64,000 nucleotides of DNA from Gammaproteobacteria bacterium HGW-Gammaproteobacteria-1 (GCA_002840095.1 PGZL01000007.1:314109-378108); one strand, 5' to 3'. Shown: positions 1-9,082, counted from the first letter of the stretch. Notes: a model not told the origin generated them from the letters alone. Made by a program: numbers and translations.

Positions 1-663
1 GTCATAGGCCGAGGCCACGTCGCTGTTGGCGAAGAACGGCGCCTGCGGCACCGTGGCGGTTTCCGCATGACAGCTCACGCAGTTCGCAGTCAGCAGCGGA
101 TGGACGTAGGTCTGGAACAGGGTCGGATCAACGGGGAAATTCTTGCTCGCACCGGGATCCGTGAGCGGCGGCGGGGTCAGCACCACCTGGGTGCCGCTGG
201 AGGCCAGCGAGGCATTGGCCCAGGCGGTGATCAGGTTGGTGATGATGTCGGCGCACACCGAGTCCTGCGCCACCCAGCAGTGATGGCCGCCGGCCACCTT
301 GGTGACCAGGATCGAGGCGGACGGATTGTGCAGATCGGTGACGGTGACTGCGGCGTTATAAGCCAGGTTGACGTCATCCTGGCGCACGAACTCCGGCGTC
401 TGTACGCCGGCCACATGGCAGGTACCGCAGCGGCTGGTGGATTTGAGATTGTCCCAGACGTTGAGACGGAAGGCCTGCACGTCGGCAGTGGCCGGGGCCG
501 GTCCGGAATAGGAGGACGCCGCCGGCGCGTTGGTAATCGGATTGGCCTCTGTTGCCGGACCGCCTTCGCCGCAGGCCGTGAGCAACAGACTCAACAACAG
601 CACGCCTGCCGCGGCCATGCCGCGCCCCGTATTCCGGCGGTGCTGCGCCTGCCGTGGATTCAT
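1..663 (-). CDS. Di-heme c-type cytochrome lipoprotein (partial, 3' end outside window)
   Basis: This gene runs leftwards off the window, so only its first 221 codons are visible. The ATG at 663 opens a lipoprotein signal peptide with a hydrophobic stretch ending LLLTAC, which makes Cys31 the likely lipidated residue. Two covalent heme-binding motifs are visible: CGTCH at residues 79-83 and CVSCH at 195-199. The protein is therefore an envelope-anchored, probably periplasmic or outer-membrane, c-type cytochrome. It lies 74 bp downstream of another heme-protein gene on the same strand and is probably co-transcribed with it. Divergent from both is the HzsA-related lipoprotein gene. No electron donor or acceptor can be assigned. 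Confidence 0.75.
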   Translation of the reverse strand, partial: MNPRQAQHRRNTGRGMAAAGVLLLSLLLTACGEGGPATEANPITNAPAASSYSGPAPATADVQAFRLNVWDNLKSTSRCGTCHVAGVQTPEFVRQDDVNLAYNAAVTVTDLHNPSASILVTKVAGGHHCWVAQDSVCADIITNLITAWANASLASSGTQVVLTPPPLTDPGASKNFPVDPTLFQTYVHPLLTANCVSCHAETATVPQAPFFANSDVASAYD

Positions 664-737
664 CGCACTATCCATCTGCCCGTGGTCCCTTGCTGAATTT
701 TGTGTCATGCCGTCGATCCGGCGCCGCGGCATCACGC

Positions 738-1943
738 TCAATCGCCCATGCAATACGTGGCCGCATCGGCGAACACGCGCTTGAGCTGATGACCGCTGCT
801 GCGGAACGCGTCCACCATCGTCGCCACCTGGCTACGATCGGCACTGTCGCCCGGCGCGCGCAGGCACACCGCCTTGAACACCTTCTGCACCTGGCACTGG
901 GCGAAGGCGTCGGAGTGCGCCAGTTCCTCACCCATGGACTTGGCGCCGTATCCTCCGCCCGGCAGCGCGCCGTCCCAGCCCAGCACGGCATTGCTGCCCT
1001 GACGCCAGTAGTTGTCCCAGCGATCATCCGGGGTGACATAGCCGTACTTGAAGTTGTCGGCGTTTTGCAGGTACTTGTACTGCACCACGTCCGGCGTATA
1101 CGCCAGCTGCCCGTTGGCACCATCCGGATCCGTGGCGCTGTCATAGGCGTAGCCGTAATAGGCGAAACTCTGGATCAGGGGATCCATGCCGGCATGACAG
1201 CCGGCGCAGTTGTTGAGATAGATGCGGCTGTCGCCGCCGGGGCTGCGTGCCACGTCCTGGCGGATGCGATGCGGCGCGCGGGTGATGTCCATCACCTGCT
1301 CGAGGTCGCGGCAGAGATAATTCAACATGGTGAAACGCAGCATGGCGCGATTGGTCCCGTCCATCAGGAAGGCCTTGGCCGAGGCACGGGTGGTCAGCAC
1401 GCCCGCCGTGGCGGACAACGACAGGCCGGTCTGCGTCGATTGCGCGGTCTGCACCAATACCGTCTTGAGATCGGCCCCCTGGGCCTGCAGCGTCTCGTAG
1501 TGGGCGTTGCTGCTGTTGGAATAGGCCGGCACGCCGGCGCCCGAACCGATGTAGAGGATGTCGCCGGACAGTACCAGGCGGAAATCGATGTCGTCGCGCA
1601 CCATGCCGATGACGGTGGCGCTGTAGTCGTTGAGCGGAGCAAACATCGTCTGCTCCTCGTTGGTCCACGGCGTAACGAAATTTTTCAGCGTTACGTTGTA
1701 GAACGCGCTGTTTTCCATGGCGGTATAGGCCGCGGCCCGGGCATCATTGGCGGCGATATCCGCCTCCATGTCCGCCAGCACCGACTCGGTGGGGGGCACG
1801 CCCGCCAGGCGATCGTGCATGCGCCGGGCCTGCTCGCGCGCCCCGGCCCAGGCCGTACCGCTGCCGGCCAGGAGCAGCAGCCATGCCGCCAGACTGGCCG
1901 TCACCGCCGTGCGCAAGGGCGCAGCATCCAAGCGTCTTTCCAT
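738..1943 (-). CDS. Secreted mono-heme c-type cytochrome-like protein
   Basis: The 401-residue product begins with a signal peptide (hydrophobic core about residues 14-32) and has one clear heme c attachment site, CAGCH, at residues 246-250. The start at 1943 is supported by an AAGGA box just upstream. The C-terminal third has conserved-looking Cys and Trp residues and a pattern (HSDAFAQCQVQKVF) reminiscent of C-terminal segments in large secreted cytochromes, but I cannot name the family. It is followed by the lipoprotein cytochrome at 663 and diverges from the HzsA-related gene at 2167. A role in periplasmic or extracellular electron transfer is inferred from the heme motif and the neighbours only. 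Confidence 0.7.
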   Translation of the reverse strand: MERRLDAAPLRTAVTASLAAWLLLLAGSGTAWAGAREQARRMHDRLAGVPPTESVLADMEADIAANDARAAAYTAMENSAFYNVTLKNFVTPWTNEEQTMFAPLNDYSATVIGMVRDDIDFRLVLSGDILYIGSGAGVPAYSNSSNAHYETLQAQGADLKTVLVQTAQSTQTGLSLSATAGVLTTRASAKAFLMDGTNRAMLRFTMLNYLCRDLEQVMDITRAPHRIRQDVARSPGGDSRIYLNNCAGCHAGMDPLIQSFAYYGYAYDSATDPDGANGQLAYTPDVVQYKYLQNADNFKYGYVTPDDRWDNYWRQGSNAVLGWDGALPGGGYGAKSMGEELAHSDAFAQCQVQKVFKAVCLRAPGDSADRSQVATMVDAFRSSGHQLKRVFADAATYCMGD

Positions 1944-2004
1944 CGTCTGTCCTTATGCTTCCGCGTCTTTGCACATGACCAACAGGCCGCCCCCAAGGGT
2001 TCCG

Positions 2005-2032
2005 ACCCTACCTGGAAGCGTACTTTAGTCAA
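2005..2032 (-). promoter_or_regulatory. Possible sigma-70 promoter for the minus-strand cytochrome pair
   Basis: In the 223-bp divergent gap, the minus strand reads TTGACT (2032-2027) and, 16 bp on, TAGGGT (2010-2005). The -35 box is good and the -10 box poor. It is the only AT-rich segment of the gap. Nothing else was recognised there. Confidence 0.3.
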
Positions 2033-2166
2033 TTTTTTGCAGTGTTCCGTGATGCCATTGGCAGAACTGTCAGTGTCACCACCGCAATAATTCGCCGCGT
2101 GGTTCAGACACGCCGCGGATGTGAGCGGGTTCGCACTTTCGCGGCATACAGGGATGCCCCAAATTG

Positions 2167-4827
2167 ATGCAGACAACTATTGAGCAGGGAACGCCGTCCC
2201 GCCGTCCGCACGCCGCCGTATGCCTGGTGCTGACGCTGTCTGCCGCGCTGCTCACGGCCGGTTGCGGCGACGGCAGCGGCGGCAGCCAGTCTCAGGACCC
2301 CGTCGTCCTCGATCACCCCATCGCCTACGTCAAGCGCCCCCTGCCGACCACCGCACAGGGCGCACTGGCGCAGCCCGACGCACGCGAAATGATCGTGTTC
2401 GAACCCGGCGCCGGCCTGTACCTGCGCGACCGCGCCGCCGCCAGCGCCGCCGAGCGCAACATCACCGATCGCGCATTCCAGCCAGGGGAACTGTATGACG
2501 TGCGCGACCTCGATGTGTCCTACGACGGCGAAAAGCTCATCTTCGCCATGCGCGGCCCCTACATCCCCAATGCCGACGATCGCGACCAGCCCACCTGGAA
2601 CATCTGGGAATACGACATCGCCGCCGACACGCTGCAACGCATCATCAGCTCCGACATCACCGCCGCAAGCGGTCAGGATCTCGCGCCTCACTATCTGCCC
2701 GACAACCGCATCCTGTTTTCCTCGACGCGGCAACGGCAGTCGGCGGCTCTGCTGCTCGATGAGGGCAAGCCGCAATTCTCCGCGCTCAACGAGGACCGCG
2801 ATGAAGAGGCGTTGGTATTGCACGTGATGAACGCCGACGGCAGCGACATCCACCAGATATCCTTCAACCAGAGCCATGATCGCAATACCGCGGTCACCCA
2901 GGACGGCAAAGTGCTGTTCACCCGCTGGGATCACATGGGCGGCAACAGCAGCATGAACCTCTACCGCGCCAACCCCGACGGCACCGCGCTGGAGGTGCTG
3001 TACGGCATCCACAGCCACGACAGCGGCACCGTCGGCAGCACGGTGCAATTCCTGCAGCCGCGCGAGATGCCCGACGGCCGCATCCTGGCCCTGCTCGCCC
3101 CCTATACCGGCACCTACGGCGGCGGCGATCTGGTGCTCATCGACGGCGCCAACTTCAGCGACAACAACCAACCCACCTGGGTCAACCTGGGCCTGCCCGG
3201 CACCGGCCAGGTGCCCGCCACCGTGAACGCCGTGCGCACCGACGCCGAGCCCTCTCCCGGCGGCCGTTTCCGCGCCGCCTTCCCTTTATGGGACGGAACA
3301 CGCCGCATGCTGGTAAGCTGGACGCCCTGCCGCCTGCTGGAAAACGGTTTGGTGGTACCCTGTACGCCGCAGCGGCTCGCCAATCCCGACGCCCAGGAAG
3401 CGCCACCTTTATATGGAATATCGATGTACGACATGGATGCCGCCACCCAGGTACCCCTGGTGCAACCCGCTGAAGGCATTGCCTACACCGACGTGGTCGC
3501 GGCCCAGCCGCGCACGCACCGGCCCGCCATCATTTACGACAAAACCATCGGCGTGGACCTGGATGCCGACCTGGTCACCGAAGGCGTCGGCATCCTCGAC
3601 ATCCGCAGCGTGTACGACATGGACGGCGTCGATGCCGCCAGCCCCGACATCGCCACCCTGCGCGATCCGGCGCAGACCCTTGCCGCGCAGCGCCCGGCCC
3701 GCTTCCTGCGCGTGGTCAAGGCGGTGGGCATACCGGACCGTTACGTGCGCGACTTCGATGCCAGCGCCTACGGCCGCAGCACCCAGCAGCTGATGCGCGA
3801 AATCGTCGCTTACGCCCCTATCGAGCCCGACGGTTCGGTGCGCATCAAGGTGCCCGCCAACGTCCCGCTCGCCCTCAGCGTGGTGGACGTCAACGGCCGC
3901 CGCATCGGCGGCCGCCACCAGAACTGGCTGCAGATACGCCCCGGCGACGTGCTCGCCTGCAACGGCTGCCATGTCCCCACCAGCAGCGCGGCGCACGGCC
4001 GCCCCGATGCCGCACCGCCCTCGGTCAACCCCGGCGCGCCGGTCACCGGCCTGCCCTTCCCCAACACCGAAGCGGCGCTGTGGGCCGACTACGCCGAGTC
4101 CATGGCCCGGACCCGCACCCGCCTCGACAACCTCGCCCTGCGCCCCAGCGTCAATCTCGTCTATGACGACGTGTGGACCGACCCGGCGGTGCGGGCCAAG
4201 GACGCCAGCTTCAGTTACCTGTATGCCGATCTGAACACCGTGCCGCCGGTCAGCGCGGCCTGCCAGACCGCCTGGAGCAGCACCTGCCGCATCGTCATCA
4301 ATTACGAAACCCACATCCATCCGTTGTGGGCCCTGCCGCGCACCGTCGGCGCCGTGAACCGCACCTGCACCGCCTGCCATGCCGCCAGCGACGGCGGCGG
4401 CAACCCGCAGGTGCCGGCGGCGCAGCTCGACCTGGGCGACGGCCTGTCCACCGACGAGCCCGATCACTTCAAGTCCTACCGCGAACTGCTCTACCCCGAC
4501 AACGAGCAGGCCGTCATCGACGGCACCCTGCAGGACCTGCTGGTGCAGGCCACCGACGGCAACGGCAACCCCTTGTACCAGACCGACGCCAACGGCGACC
4601 CGATCCTCGACGGCAACGGCGATCCGATCCCGGTGATGGTGCCGGTGGCGGCGACGCCGGCGATGAACGTCACCGGCGCCGCCGCCAGCAACCGCTTCTT
4701 CAGCCGCTTCGACGGCGGCGGCAGCCATGCCGGCGATCTGACGCCGGCCGAATTGCGCCTGCTGGCGGAATGGCTCGACATCGGCGGTCAGTATTACAAC
4801 AATCCCTTCGATGCGCCGGCGAACTGA
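2167..4827 (+). CDS. HzsA-related di-heme lipoprotein with PD40/TolB-like beta-propeller repeats
   Basis: The 886-residue protein starts with a lipoprotein signal ending LLTAGC (lipidated Cys33). Residues of about 90-560 carry repeated segments such as 'DGEKLIFAMRG' and 'DGKVLFTRWDH', typical of PD40/TolB-like propellers. Two heme c motifs follow, CNGCH at 598-602 and CTACH at 734-738. This combination is that of proteins annotated as HzsA-related, after the alpha subunit of hydrazine synthase, but the other hydrazine synthase subunits are absent, so anammox chemistry should not be inferred. I chose ATG 2167 over the adjacent TTG 2164. Its stop overlaps the next gene by 17 bp, which makes it the first gene of a long plus-strand train. 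Confidence 0.75.
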   Translation: MQTTIEQGTPSRRPHAAVCLVLTLSAALLTAGCGDGSGGSQSQDPVVLDHPIAYVKRPLPTTAQGALAQPDAREMIVFEPGAGLYLRDRAAASAAERNITDRAFQPGELYDVRDLDVSYDGEKLIFAMRGPYIPNADDRDQPTWNIWEYDIAADTLQRIISSDITAASGQDLAPHYLPDNRILFSSTRQRQSAALLLDEGKPQFSALNEDRDEEALVLHVMNADGSDIHQISFNQSHDRNTAVTQDGKVLFTRWDHMGGNSSMNLYRANPDGTALEVLYGIHSHDSGTVGSTVQFLQPREMPDGRILALLAPYTGTYGGGDLVLIDGANFSDNNQPTWVNLGLPGTGQVPATVNAVRTDAEPSPGGRFRAAFPLWDGTRRMLVSWTPCRLLENGLVVPCTPQRLANPDAQEAPPLYGISMYDMDAATQVPLVQPAEGIAYTDVVAAQPRTHRPAIIYDKTIGVDLDADLVTEGVGILDIRSVYDMDGVDAASPDIATLRDPAQTLAAQRPARFLRVVKAVGIPDRYVRDFDASAYGRSTQQLMREIVAYAPIEPDGSVRIKVPANVPLALSVVDVNGRRIGGRHQNWLQIRPGDVLACNGCHVPTSSAAHGRPDAAPPSVNPGAPVTGLPFPNTEAALWADYAESMARTRTRLDNLALRPSVNLVYDDVWTDPAVRAKDASFSYLYADLNTVPPVSAACQTAWSSTCRIVINYETHIHPLWALPRTVGAVNRTCTACHAASDGGGNPQVPAAQLDLGDGLSTDEPDHFKSYRELLYPDNEQAVIDGTLQDLLVQATDGNGNPLYQTDANGDPILDGNGDPIPVMVPVAATPAMNVTGAAASNRFFSRFDGGGSHAGDLTPAELRLLAEWLDIGGQYYNNPFDAPAN

Positions 4828-5617
4828 CGGCCGCGCGCTCGACAGCCACAGCGGAACAGCGTCGAACAGAACGACCGGAACCGCATGGCTGCTGCTGCTC
4901 CTGCTGTGCGCCCTGCTGCCGGCCGCACGGGCATGGGGCGCGGAGGAAACGCCGCAACTGCAGATCGCCGATCCCTATATCGAACTGCACACCGGGCCGG
5001 GGCGCGGTTATCCGGTGTTTTACGTGGTGGAACGCAAGGCCTGGGTGGAACTGTTGCAGCGCCAGACCGACTGGTACAAGGTGCGCGCCGCACGCGGCCG
5101 CATCGGCTGGGTGCACCGCGAGCAGCTGGCGCGCACGCTGCAGCCGGACGGTACGCCGACGGAAGTGCCTGAAGTGACCCGCGAGGATTACGATAAGCGC
5201 CGCTGGGAGCTGACGGCGATGAGCGGCGATTTCGACGGCATCAACGTGATCAACCTCACCGCCGGCTACGCCCTGACCGCCAACCTGTCGGCCGAACTGG
5301 CCTGGTCGAAGACCCTGGGGGCCTACGCCAGCAGCGAACTGATCGGCGCCAGCGTGGTGCACCAGCCGTTCCCGGAATGGCGCTGGTCGCCCTTCTTCAC
5401 CCTGGGCACCGGCAGTGTCCGTCTCGCGCCCGCGGCGACGCTGGTGCAGCCGCACGACCGGCGTGAGAATTACATCGATGCGGGCATCGGCGTGAAATAT
5501 CACCTGACGCGCCGTTTTCTGCTGCGCGCCGAATACAAGAATTACGTATTGCTCACCAACCGCAACAAAAACGAGGAACCAAAAGAATGGAAGCTGGGCT
5601 TCGCGTTCTTCTTCTAG
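4811..5617 (+). CDS. SH3-domain outer-membrane beta-barrel protein
   Basis: The 268-residue product has a signal peptide (Leu-rich core at about 25-40), then a bacterial SH3-type module at about 50-105 (IELHTGPGRGYPVFYVV... WYKVRAARGRIGWVHREQL). The second half is built of alternating short beta strands and ends in a C-terminal Phe (LGFAFFF), the usual signal of an outer-membrane barrel. It overlaps the gene before by 17 bp and the gene after by 31 bp, so translational coupling is likely. Tandem barrels of this size next to TolQR/AgmX genes recall GltA and GltB of the Myxococcus Glt complex. That link is an inference from gene content. The start lacks a clear ribosome binding site. Confidence 0.65.
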   Translation: MRRRTDGRALDSHSGTASNRTTGTAWLLLLLLCALLPAARAWGAEETPQLQIADPYIELHTGPGRGYPVFYVVERKAWVELLQRQTDWYKVRAARGRIGWVHREQLARTLQPDGTPTEVPEVTREDYDKRRWELTAMSGDFDGINVINLTAGYALTANLSAELAWSKTLGAYASSELIGASVVHQPFPEWRWSPFFTLGTGSVRLAPAATLVQPHDRRENYIDAGIGVKYHLTRRFLLRAEYKNYVLLTNRNKNEEPKEWKLGFAFFF

Positions 5618-6252
5618 CGCCGCTGCTGGCCGCGCTCACGGTCGCCGCGCCCGCCGCCGCCGCGACGCCGCCGGCGCCGGAGATCGAGCGGCCGGATCGC
5701 CCCGTGTTCCAGCCGGAGCTGGAACGGCGCACCATCGATCTGGCCGCCATCGACAGCCACGACATCGAGATCGGGCCGTACATCGGCCTGCTCAGCGTGG
5801 AAGATTTCGGCGTCAATCCCGTGCTCGGCGTGCGCGCCGCCTACCATGTCACCGAAGACCTGTTCGTGGAAGCGGCCACCGGCAGCGCCGACACCCAGCG
5901 CACCAGCTACGAACGCCTCAGCGGCTCGGCCCAGCTGCTGACCGACGCCCAGCGCCGCTTCAGCTACTACAACATGTCCGTCGGCTACAACATCCTGCCG
6001 GGCGAATCCTTCATCGGCTCGCGGCATGCCTTCAACTCCGCGCTGTACCTGATCGCCGGCATCGGCGTCACCACCTTCGCCGGCAGTGATCGCCATACCA
6101 TCAACTTCGGTTTCGGCTATCGCCTGGTCGCCACCGACTGGCTGGCTATCCATATGGGTGTGCGCGACTACGTGTTCAGCCATGACCTGTTCGGTGCCGA
6201 CAAGACCACCAACAACCTGGAGCTGCAACTGGCAGCCACCTGGTTTTTCTGA
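5587..6252 (+). CDS. Outer-membrane beta-barrel domain protein
   Basis: The 221-residue protein carries a signal peptide cleaved near residue 26 (APAAAA), a linker rich in Glu, Pro and Arg, and a transmembrane-strand pattern that begins 'DIEIGPYIGLLSVEDFG' and ends in aromatic WFF. This is the outer-membrane barrel type often annotated in myxobacteria and in TolQR/AgmX-linked clusters. It follows the SH3-barrel gene with a 31-bp overlap, and a GAGGA box lies within that gene about 10 bases before the start. The pair probably forms the outer-membrane part of the complex encoded downstream, though this rests on context. Confidence 0.65.
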   Translation: MEAGLRVLLLAPLLAALTVAAPAAAATPPAPEIERPDRPVFQPELERRTIDLAAIDSHDIEIGPYIGLLSVEDFGVNPVLGVRAAYHVTEDLFVEAATGSADTQRTSYERLSGSAQLLTDAQRRFSYYNMSVGYNILPGESFIGSRHAFNSALYLIAGIGVTTFAGSDRHTINFGFGYRLVATDWLAIHMGVRDYVFSHDLFGADKTTNNLELQLAATWFF

Positions 6253-6264
6253 GGAGGAAACGCA

Positions 6265-6759
6265 ATGCGACGCCTGACCCTGCCCGTCCTGGCCCTGTTG
6301 TGCAGCTTTGCCGCGGCTCCGGCCGCCGCCGTCACCAGCGGCAGCGCCGCTCCCGACTTCGTCCTCAAGAGCGCCGCCGGCAGCAACGTCCGCCTCAGCG
6401 AAATGCGCGGCCAGGTGGTGATGATCAACTTCTGGGCCTCCTGGTGCGGCCCCTGCCGCCAGGAAATGCCCCTGCTGGAAAAATTGCAGCAGCGCTACGC
6501 CAGGCTGGGTTTCGTCATGCTCGGCGTCAACGTCGAGGAGCAGTCGCAGGCGGCGCAGAAATTTCTCAAGGATGTCCCGGTCAGCTTCCCCATCCTGTGG
6601 GACACCAGCAACAGCGTGAGCCGCCTGTACGCGGTAAAGGCCATGCCCACCTCGGTGATCGTCGATCGTGACGGCAAGGTGCGCTACATCCATCCCGGCT
6701 ACAAGGCCGGCGATGAAAACACCTACAGCGACACCGTTCGCGCCCTGCTGCGGGAGTAA
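6265..6759 (+). CDS. TlpA/ResA-type periplasmic thioredoxin
   Basis: The 164-residue protein has a signal peptide (hydrophobic to about residue 22) and a thioredoxin fold with the active site WCGPC at Cys61-Cys64. The cis-Pro region (KAMPTSVIVDRDGKV) is also present. Members of this family reduce disulfides in the periplasm, commonly those of apocytochrome c CXXCH motifs or copper-binding sites. That fits its place among heme-lipoprotein and ApbE genes. A strong GAGGAGG box lies before the ATG at 6265. Its substrate here is not shown by the sequence. Confidence 0.9.
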   Translation: MRRLTLPVLALLCSFAAAPAAAVTSGSAAPDFVLKSAAGSNVRLSEMRGQVVMINFWASWCGPCRQEMPLLEKLQQRYARLGFVMLGVNVEEQSQAAQKFLKDVPVSFPILWDTSNSVSRLYAVKAMPTSVIVDRDGKVRYIHPGYKAGDENTYSDTVRALLRE

Positions 6760-6761
6760 CC

Positions 6762-6986
6762 ATGCGCCGTGCTGCAACGCCGTTGCTGATCGTCGCCGCG
6801 CTGGCGCTGGGCGGCTGCGCCATCGAACCCTGGGTCGCACCCTATGAGCGCGCCAACCTGTCCGATCCGATCATGAGCTTCAGCCGCGACCCGGTGTCGG
6901 CCTCCTATATGAACCATGTGCACGAAGTGCGCGAGGGCGCCCGCGGCGCCGGCAGCGCCGGAGGTGGCGGCTGTGGCTGCAACTAG
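6762..6986 (+). CDS. DUF4266 small lipoprotein
   Basis: The 74-residue lipoprotein has a signal ending ALALGGC (lipidated Cys19). The mature part is only about 55 residues, with 'PWVAPYERANLSDPIM' typical of DUF4266 and a Gly-rich C terminus GGGGCGCN carrying Cys71 and Cys73. The family has no established function but occurs beside DUF3570, TlpA-like and ApbE genes, as it does here. The terminal CGC pair could bind a metal or be a disulfide substrate of the adjacent TlpA. That is speculation. It starts 2 bp after tlpA and overlaps the next gene. Confidence 0.8.
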   Translation: MRRAATPLLIVAALALGGCAIEPWVAPYERANLSDPIMSFSRDPVSASYMNHVHEVREGARGAGSAGGGGCGCN

Positions 6987-8112
6987 ATCCGGCCAGCGCT
7001 ACGGCCTGCTCGCCGCCCTGCTGCTCGCCGGCGGCGCCGGCGCGGCGGTATTGCCCGAGGATCGCGCCGATCTGCTCTATCACTCCTACGACGGCGGCGG
7101 CGTCGAGGTGTCCGGCCCGTCGCTGCTGGTGCGCAAGAGCCTGGGCGACAGTGTATCGGTCTACGGCAACCACTACGTCGACACCGTCAGCAGCGCCTCC
7201 ATCGACGTGCTCACCACCGCCAGCCCCTATGCCGACGAGCGCACCGAACAGGGCGCCGGCGTCGACTATCTGCGCGACGGCACCACCCTCAGCCTGGCCT
7301 ACACCAACAGCGACGAAAGCGACTACAAGGCGGACACCGTCAGCTTCGACATCAGCCAGGACATGTTCGGCGACCTCACCACCGTCACCCTGGGCTACTC
7401 CCAGGGCAACGACAAAATCGGCAAGAGCAACGATCCGGCCTTCGCCGCCACCGCCACGCGGCAGCACTACCGCGTCGGCCTGAGCCAGGTAATCAGCAAG
7501 AACATGCTGCTGGCGCTCAACCTGGAAACCATCACCGACCAGGGTTTTCTCAACAACCCCTACCGCTCGGTGCGCTATCTCGATCCGCTCAGCGCGCTGG
7601 GCTACAGCTACGAGCCGGAGATCTATCCCGCCACCCACACCAGCGATGCCGTGGCGCTGCGTGCACGCTATTACCTGCCCTACCGCGCCGCGGTCTACGG
7701 CGAATACCGCCGTTACGGCGACACCTGGGGGATCGATGCGAACACCTGGGAGATCGGCTACCTGCATCCCTGGCGCGAGAACTGGCTGCTGGAATTCCGC
7801 CTGCGCCAGTACAGCCAGGAGGCGGCCGACTTCTACAGCGACCTGTTTCCGCGCCAGCAGGCGCAGAATTTTCTCGCCCGCGACAAGGAGCTGAGCACCT
7901 TCAGCAGCCGCTCGCTGGGCGTGACCGTAAGCTACGATCCGGGCCTGCACTGGAACTTCATCGAACGCACCGCGTTCACGCTGTCGCTCGATCACATCCA
8001 GTTCAACTACGAGGACTTCCGCGATCTCACCAAAGCTGCCGCGCCCGGCAGCGAACCCCTGTATGAGTTCACCGCCAATGTACTGCAACTTTATGTCTCG
8101 CTCTGGTACTAG
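6973..8112 (+). CDS. DUF3570 outer-membrane beta-barrel protein
   Basis: The 379-residue protein has a signal peptide and a long run of amphipathic strands with periodic aromatic residues. It ends 'LQLYVSLWY', as expected of an outer-membrane barrel, and matches what I know of DUF3570. I set the start at GTG 6973 because a GGAGG box lies 8 bases upstream and the resulting N terminus is a clean signal peptide. Extending upstream would add an unrelated Cys-Ala-Pro tail read from the DUF4266 gene in another frame. It overlaps DUF4266 by 14 bp and the ApbE gene by 20 bp. Its cargo is unknown. Confidence 0.8.
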   Translation: MAATRSGQRYGLLAALLLAGGAGAAVLPEDRADLLYHSYDGGGVEVSGPSLLVRKSLGDSVSVYGNHYVDTVSSASIDVLTTASPYADERTEQGAGVDYLRDGTTLSLAYTNSDESDYKADTVSFDISQDMFGDLTTVTLGYSQGNDKIGKSNDPAFAATATRQHYRVGLSQVISKNMLLALNLETITDQGFLNNPYRSVRYLDPLSALGYSYEPEIYPATHTSDAVALRARYYLPYRAAVYGEYRRYGDTWGIDANTWEIGYLHPWRENWLLEFRLRQYSQEAADFYSDLFPRQQAQNFLARDKELSTFSSRSLGVTVSYDPGLHWNFIERTAFTLSLDHIQFNYEDFRDLTKAAAPGSEPLYEFTANVLQLYVSLWY

Positions 8113-9082
8113 CTCCGTGCTGGCAGCCGTGCTGCTGCTGGCCGCCGCGACGGCCGGCGCGGACAGCGGCTGGTACCGGCAGGACGCGGCCATCATGGGC
8201 ACCGCCATCCACGTCGAGGTGTATCACGAGGATGCCGCCCTGGCGCAGCGTGCCATCGCCGTCGTACTGGACGAGATGCATCACATAGACAGGGTGATGA
8301 GCCCGTTCCGTCCCGACAGCGAGCTGTCCCGCGTCAACCGCGAGGCGACGCTCGGCCCGGTGCCGGTGAGCCCGGAACTGGCCCGGCTCATCGAGCGCGC
8401 GTTGCAGGTGTCGGAGCTGACCGCCGGCGCCTTCGACATCACCTTCGCCAGCATCGGCTATCTGTACGACTACCGCGACGGCAAGCGCCCCGATGCGCAA
8501 ACCGTGCAGCAGGCGCTGCCCGCCATCGACTTTCGCCACGTGCACGTGGACCAGGCCGCCGCCACCGTCGCCTTCGCCAGCCGCGGGGTGCGCATCGATC
8601 TCGGCGGCATCGCCAAGGGCTACGCAGTGGAACAGTCGGCGCTGCTGCTGCGCGGCATGGGCATCCGCCACGCCATGATCAGCGCCGGCGGCGACACGCG
8701 GGTGATCGGCGATCGCCATGGCCGGCCCTGGCTGGTGGGCATCCGCCACCCGCGCGACGAACACGGCATCCTCACCCGCCTGCCGGTGCAGGACGAGGCC
8801 GTGTCCACCTCCGGCGACTACGAACGTTTTTTCGACGAGGACGGCGTGCGCTATCACCACATCATCGACCCGGCCACCGGCGATTCGGCACGCAGCGCCC
8901 TCAGCGTCACCATCCTCGGTCCCGACACCACCATGACCGACGCCCTGTCCACCAGCCTGTTCGTACTCGGCCCCGAGCGCGGCATTGCCCTCATCGATCG
9001 CCTGCCCGAATACGAGGCCGTGATGGTGGATGCCCGGGGCGGCCTGCATTACTCCTCCGGCCTGGCGCCGCACCAACCGTGA
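8093..9082 (+). CDS. apbE: FAD:protein FMN transferase (ApbE family)
   Basis: ApbE enzymes use FAD to attach FMN covalently to Thr/Ser of exported redox proteins. The 329-residue product has a signal peptide. It has the typical 'MGTAIHVEVY' start of the domain, the FAD-binding 'RIDLGGIAKGYAVE' segment, and the 'HHIIDPATGDSA' and 'TDALSTSLFVLG' motifs of the active site. The start at ATG 8093, inside the DUF3570 gene, gives a normal signal peptide, whereas the upstream alternative at 8063 does not improve it. No obvious flavin-acceptor (FMN-binding) domain is encoded in this window, so its target is open. Confidence 0.88.
   Translation: MSRSGTSSVLAAVLLLAAATAGADSGWYRQDAAIMGTAIHVEVYHEDAALAQRAIAVVLDEMHHIDRVMSPFRPDSELSRVNREATLGPVPVSPELARLIERALQVSELTAGAFDITFASIGYLYDYRDGKRPDAQTVQQALPAIDFRHVHVDQAAATVAFASRGVRIDLGGIAKGYAVEQSALLLRGMGIRHAMISAGGDTRVIGDRHGRPWLVGIRHPRDEHGILTRLPVQDEAVSTSGDYERFFDEDGVRYHHIIDPATGDSARSALSVTILGPDTTMTDALSTSLFVLGPERGIALIDRLPEYEAVMVDARGGLHYSSGLAPHQP

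Noticed and set aside
654-2090. Plus-strand open frame opposite the 401-residue heme protein
   Set aside because: The minus frame has signal peptide, ribosome binding site and CXXCH motif. The plus frame has none of these.
2167-4827. True hydrazine synthase alpha subunit
   Set aside because: Only HzsA-like domain features are present. The other synthase subunits and hydrazine dehydrogenase are not in the window, and the host looks gammaproteobacterial.
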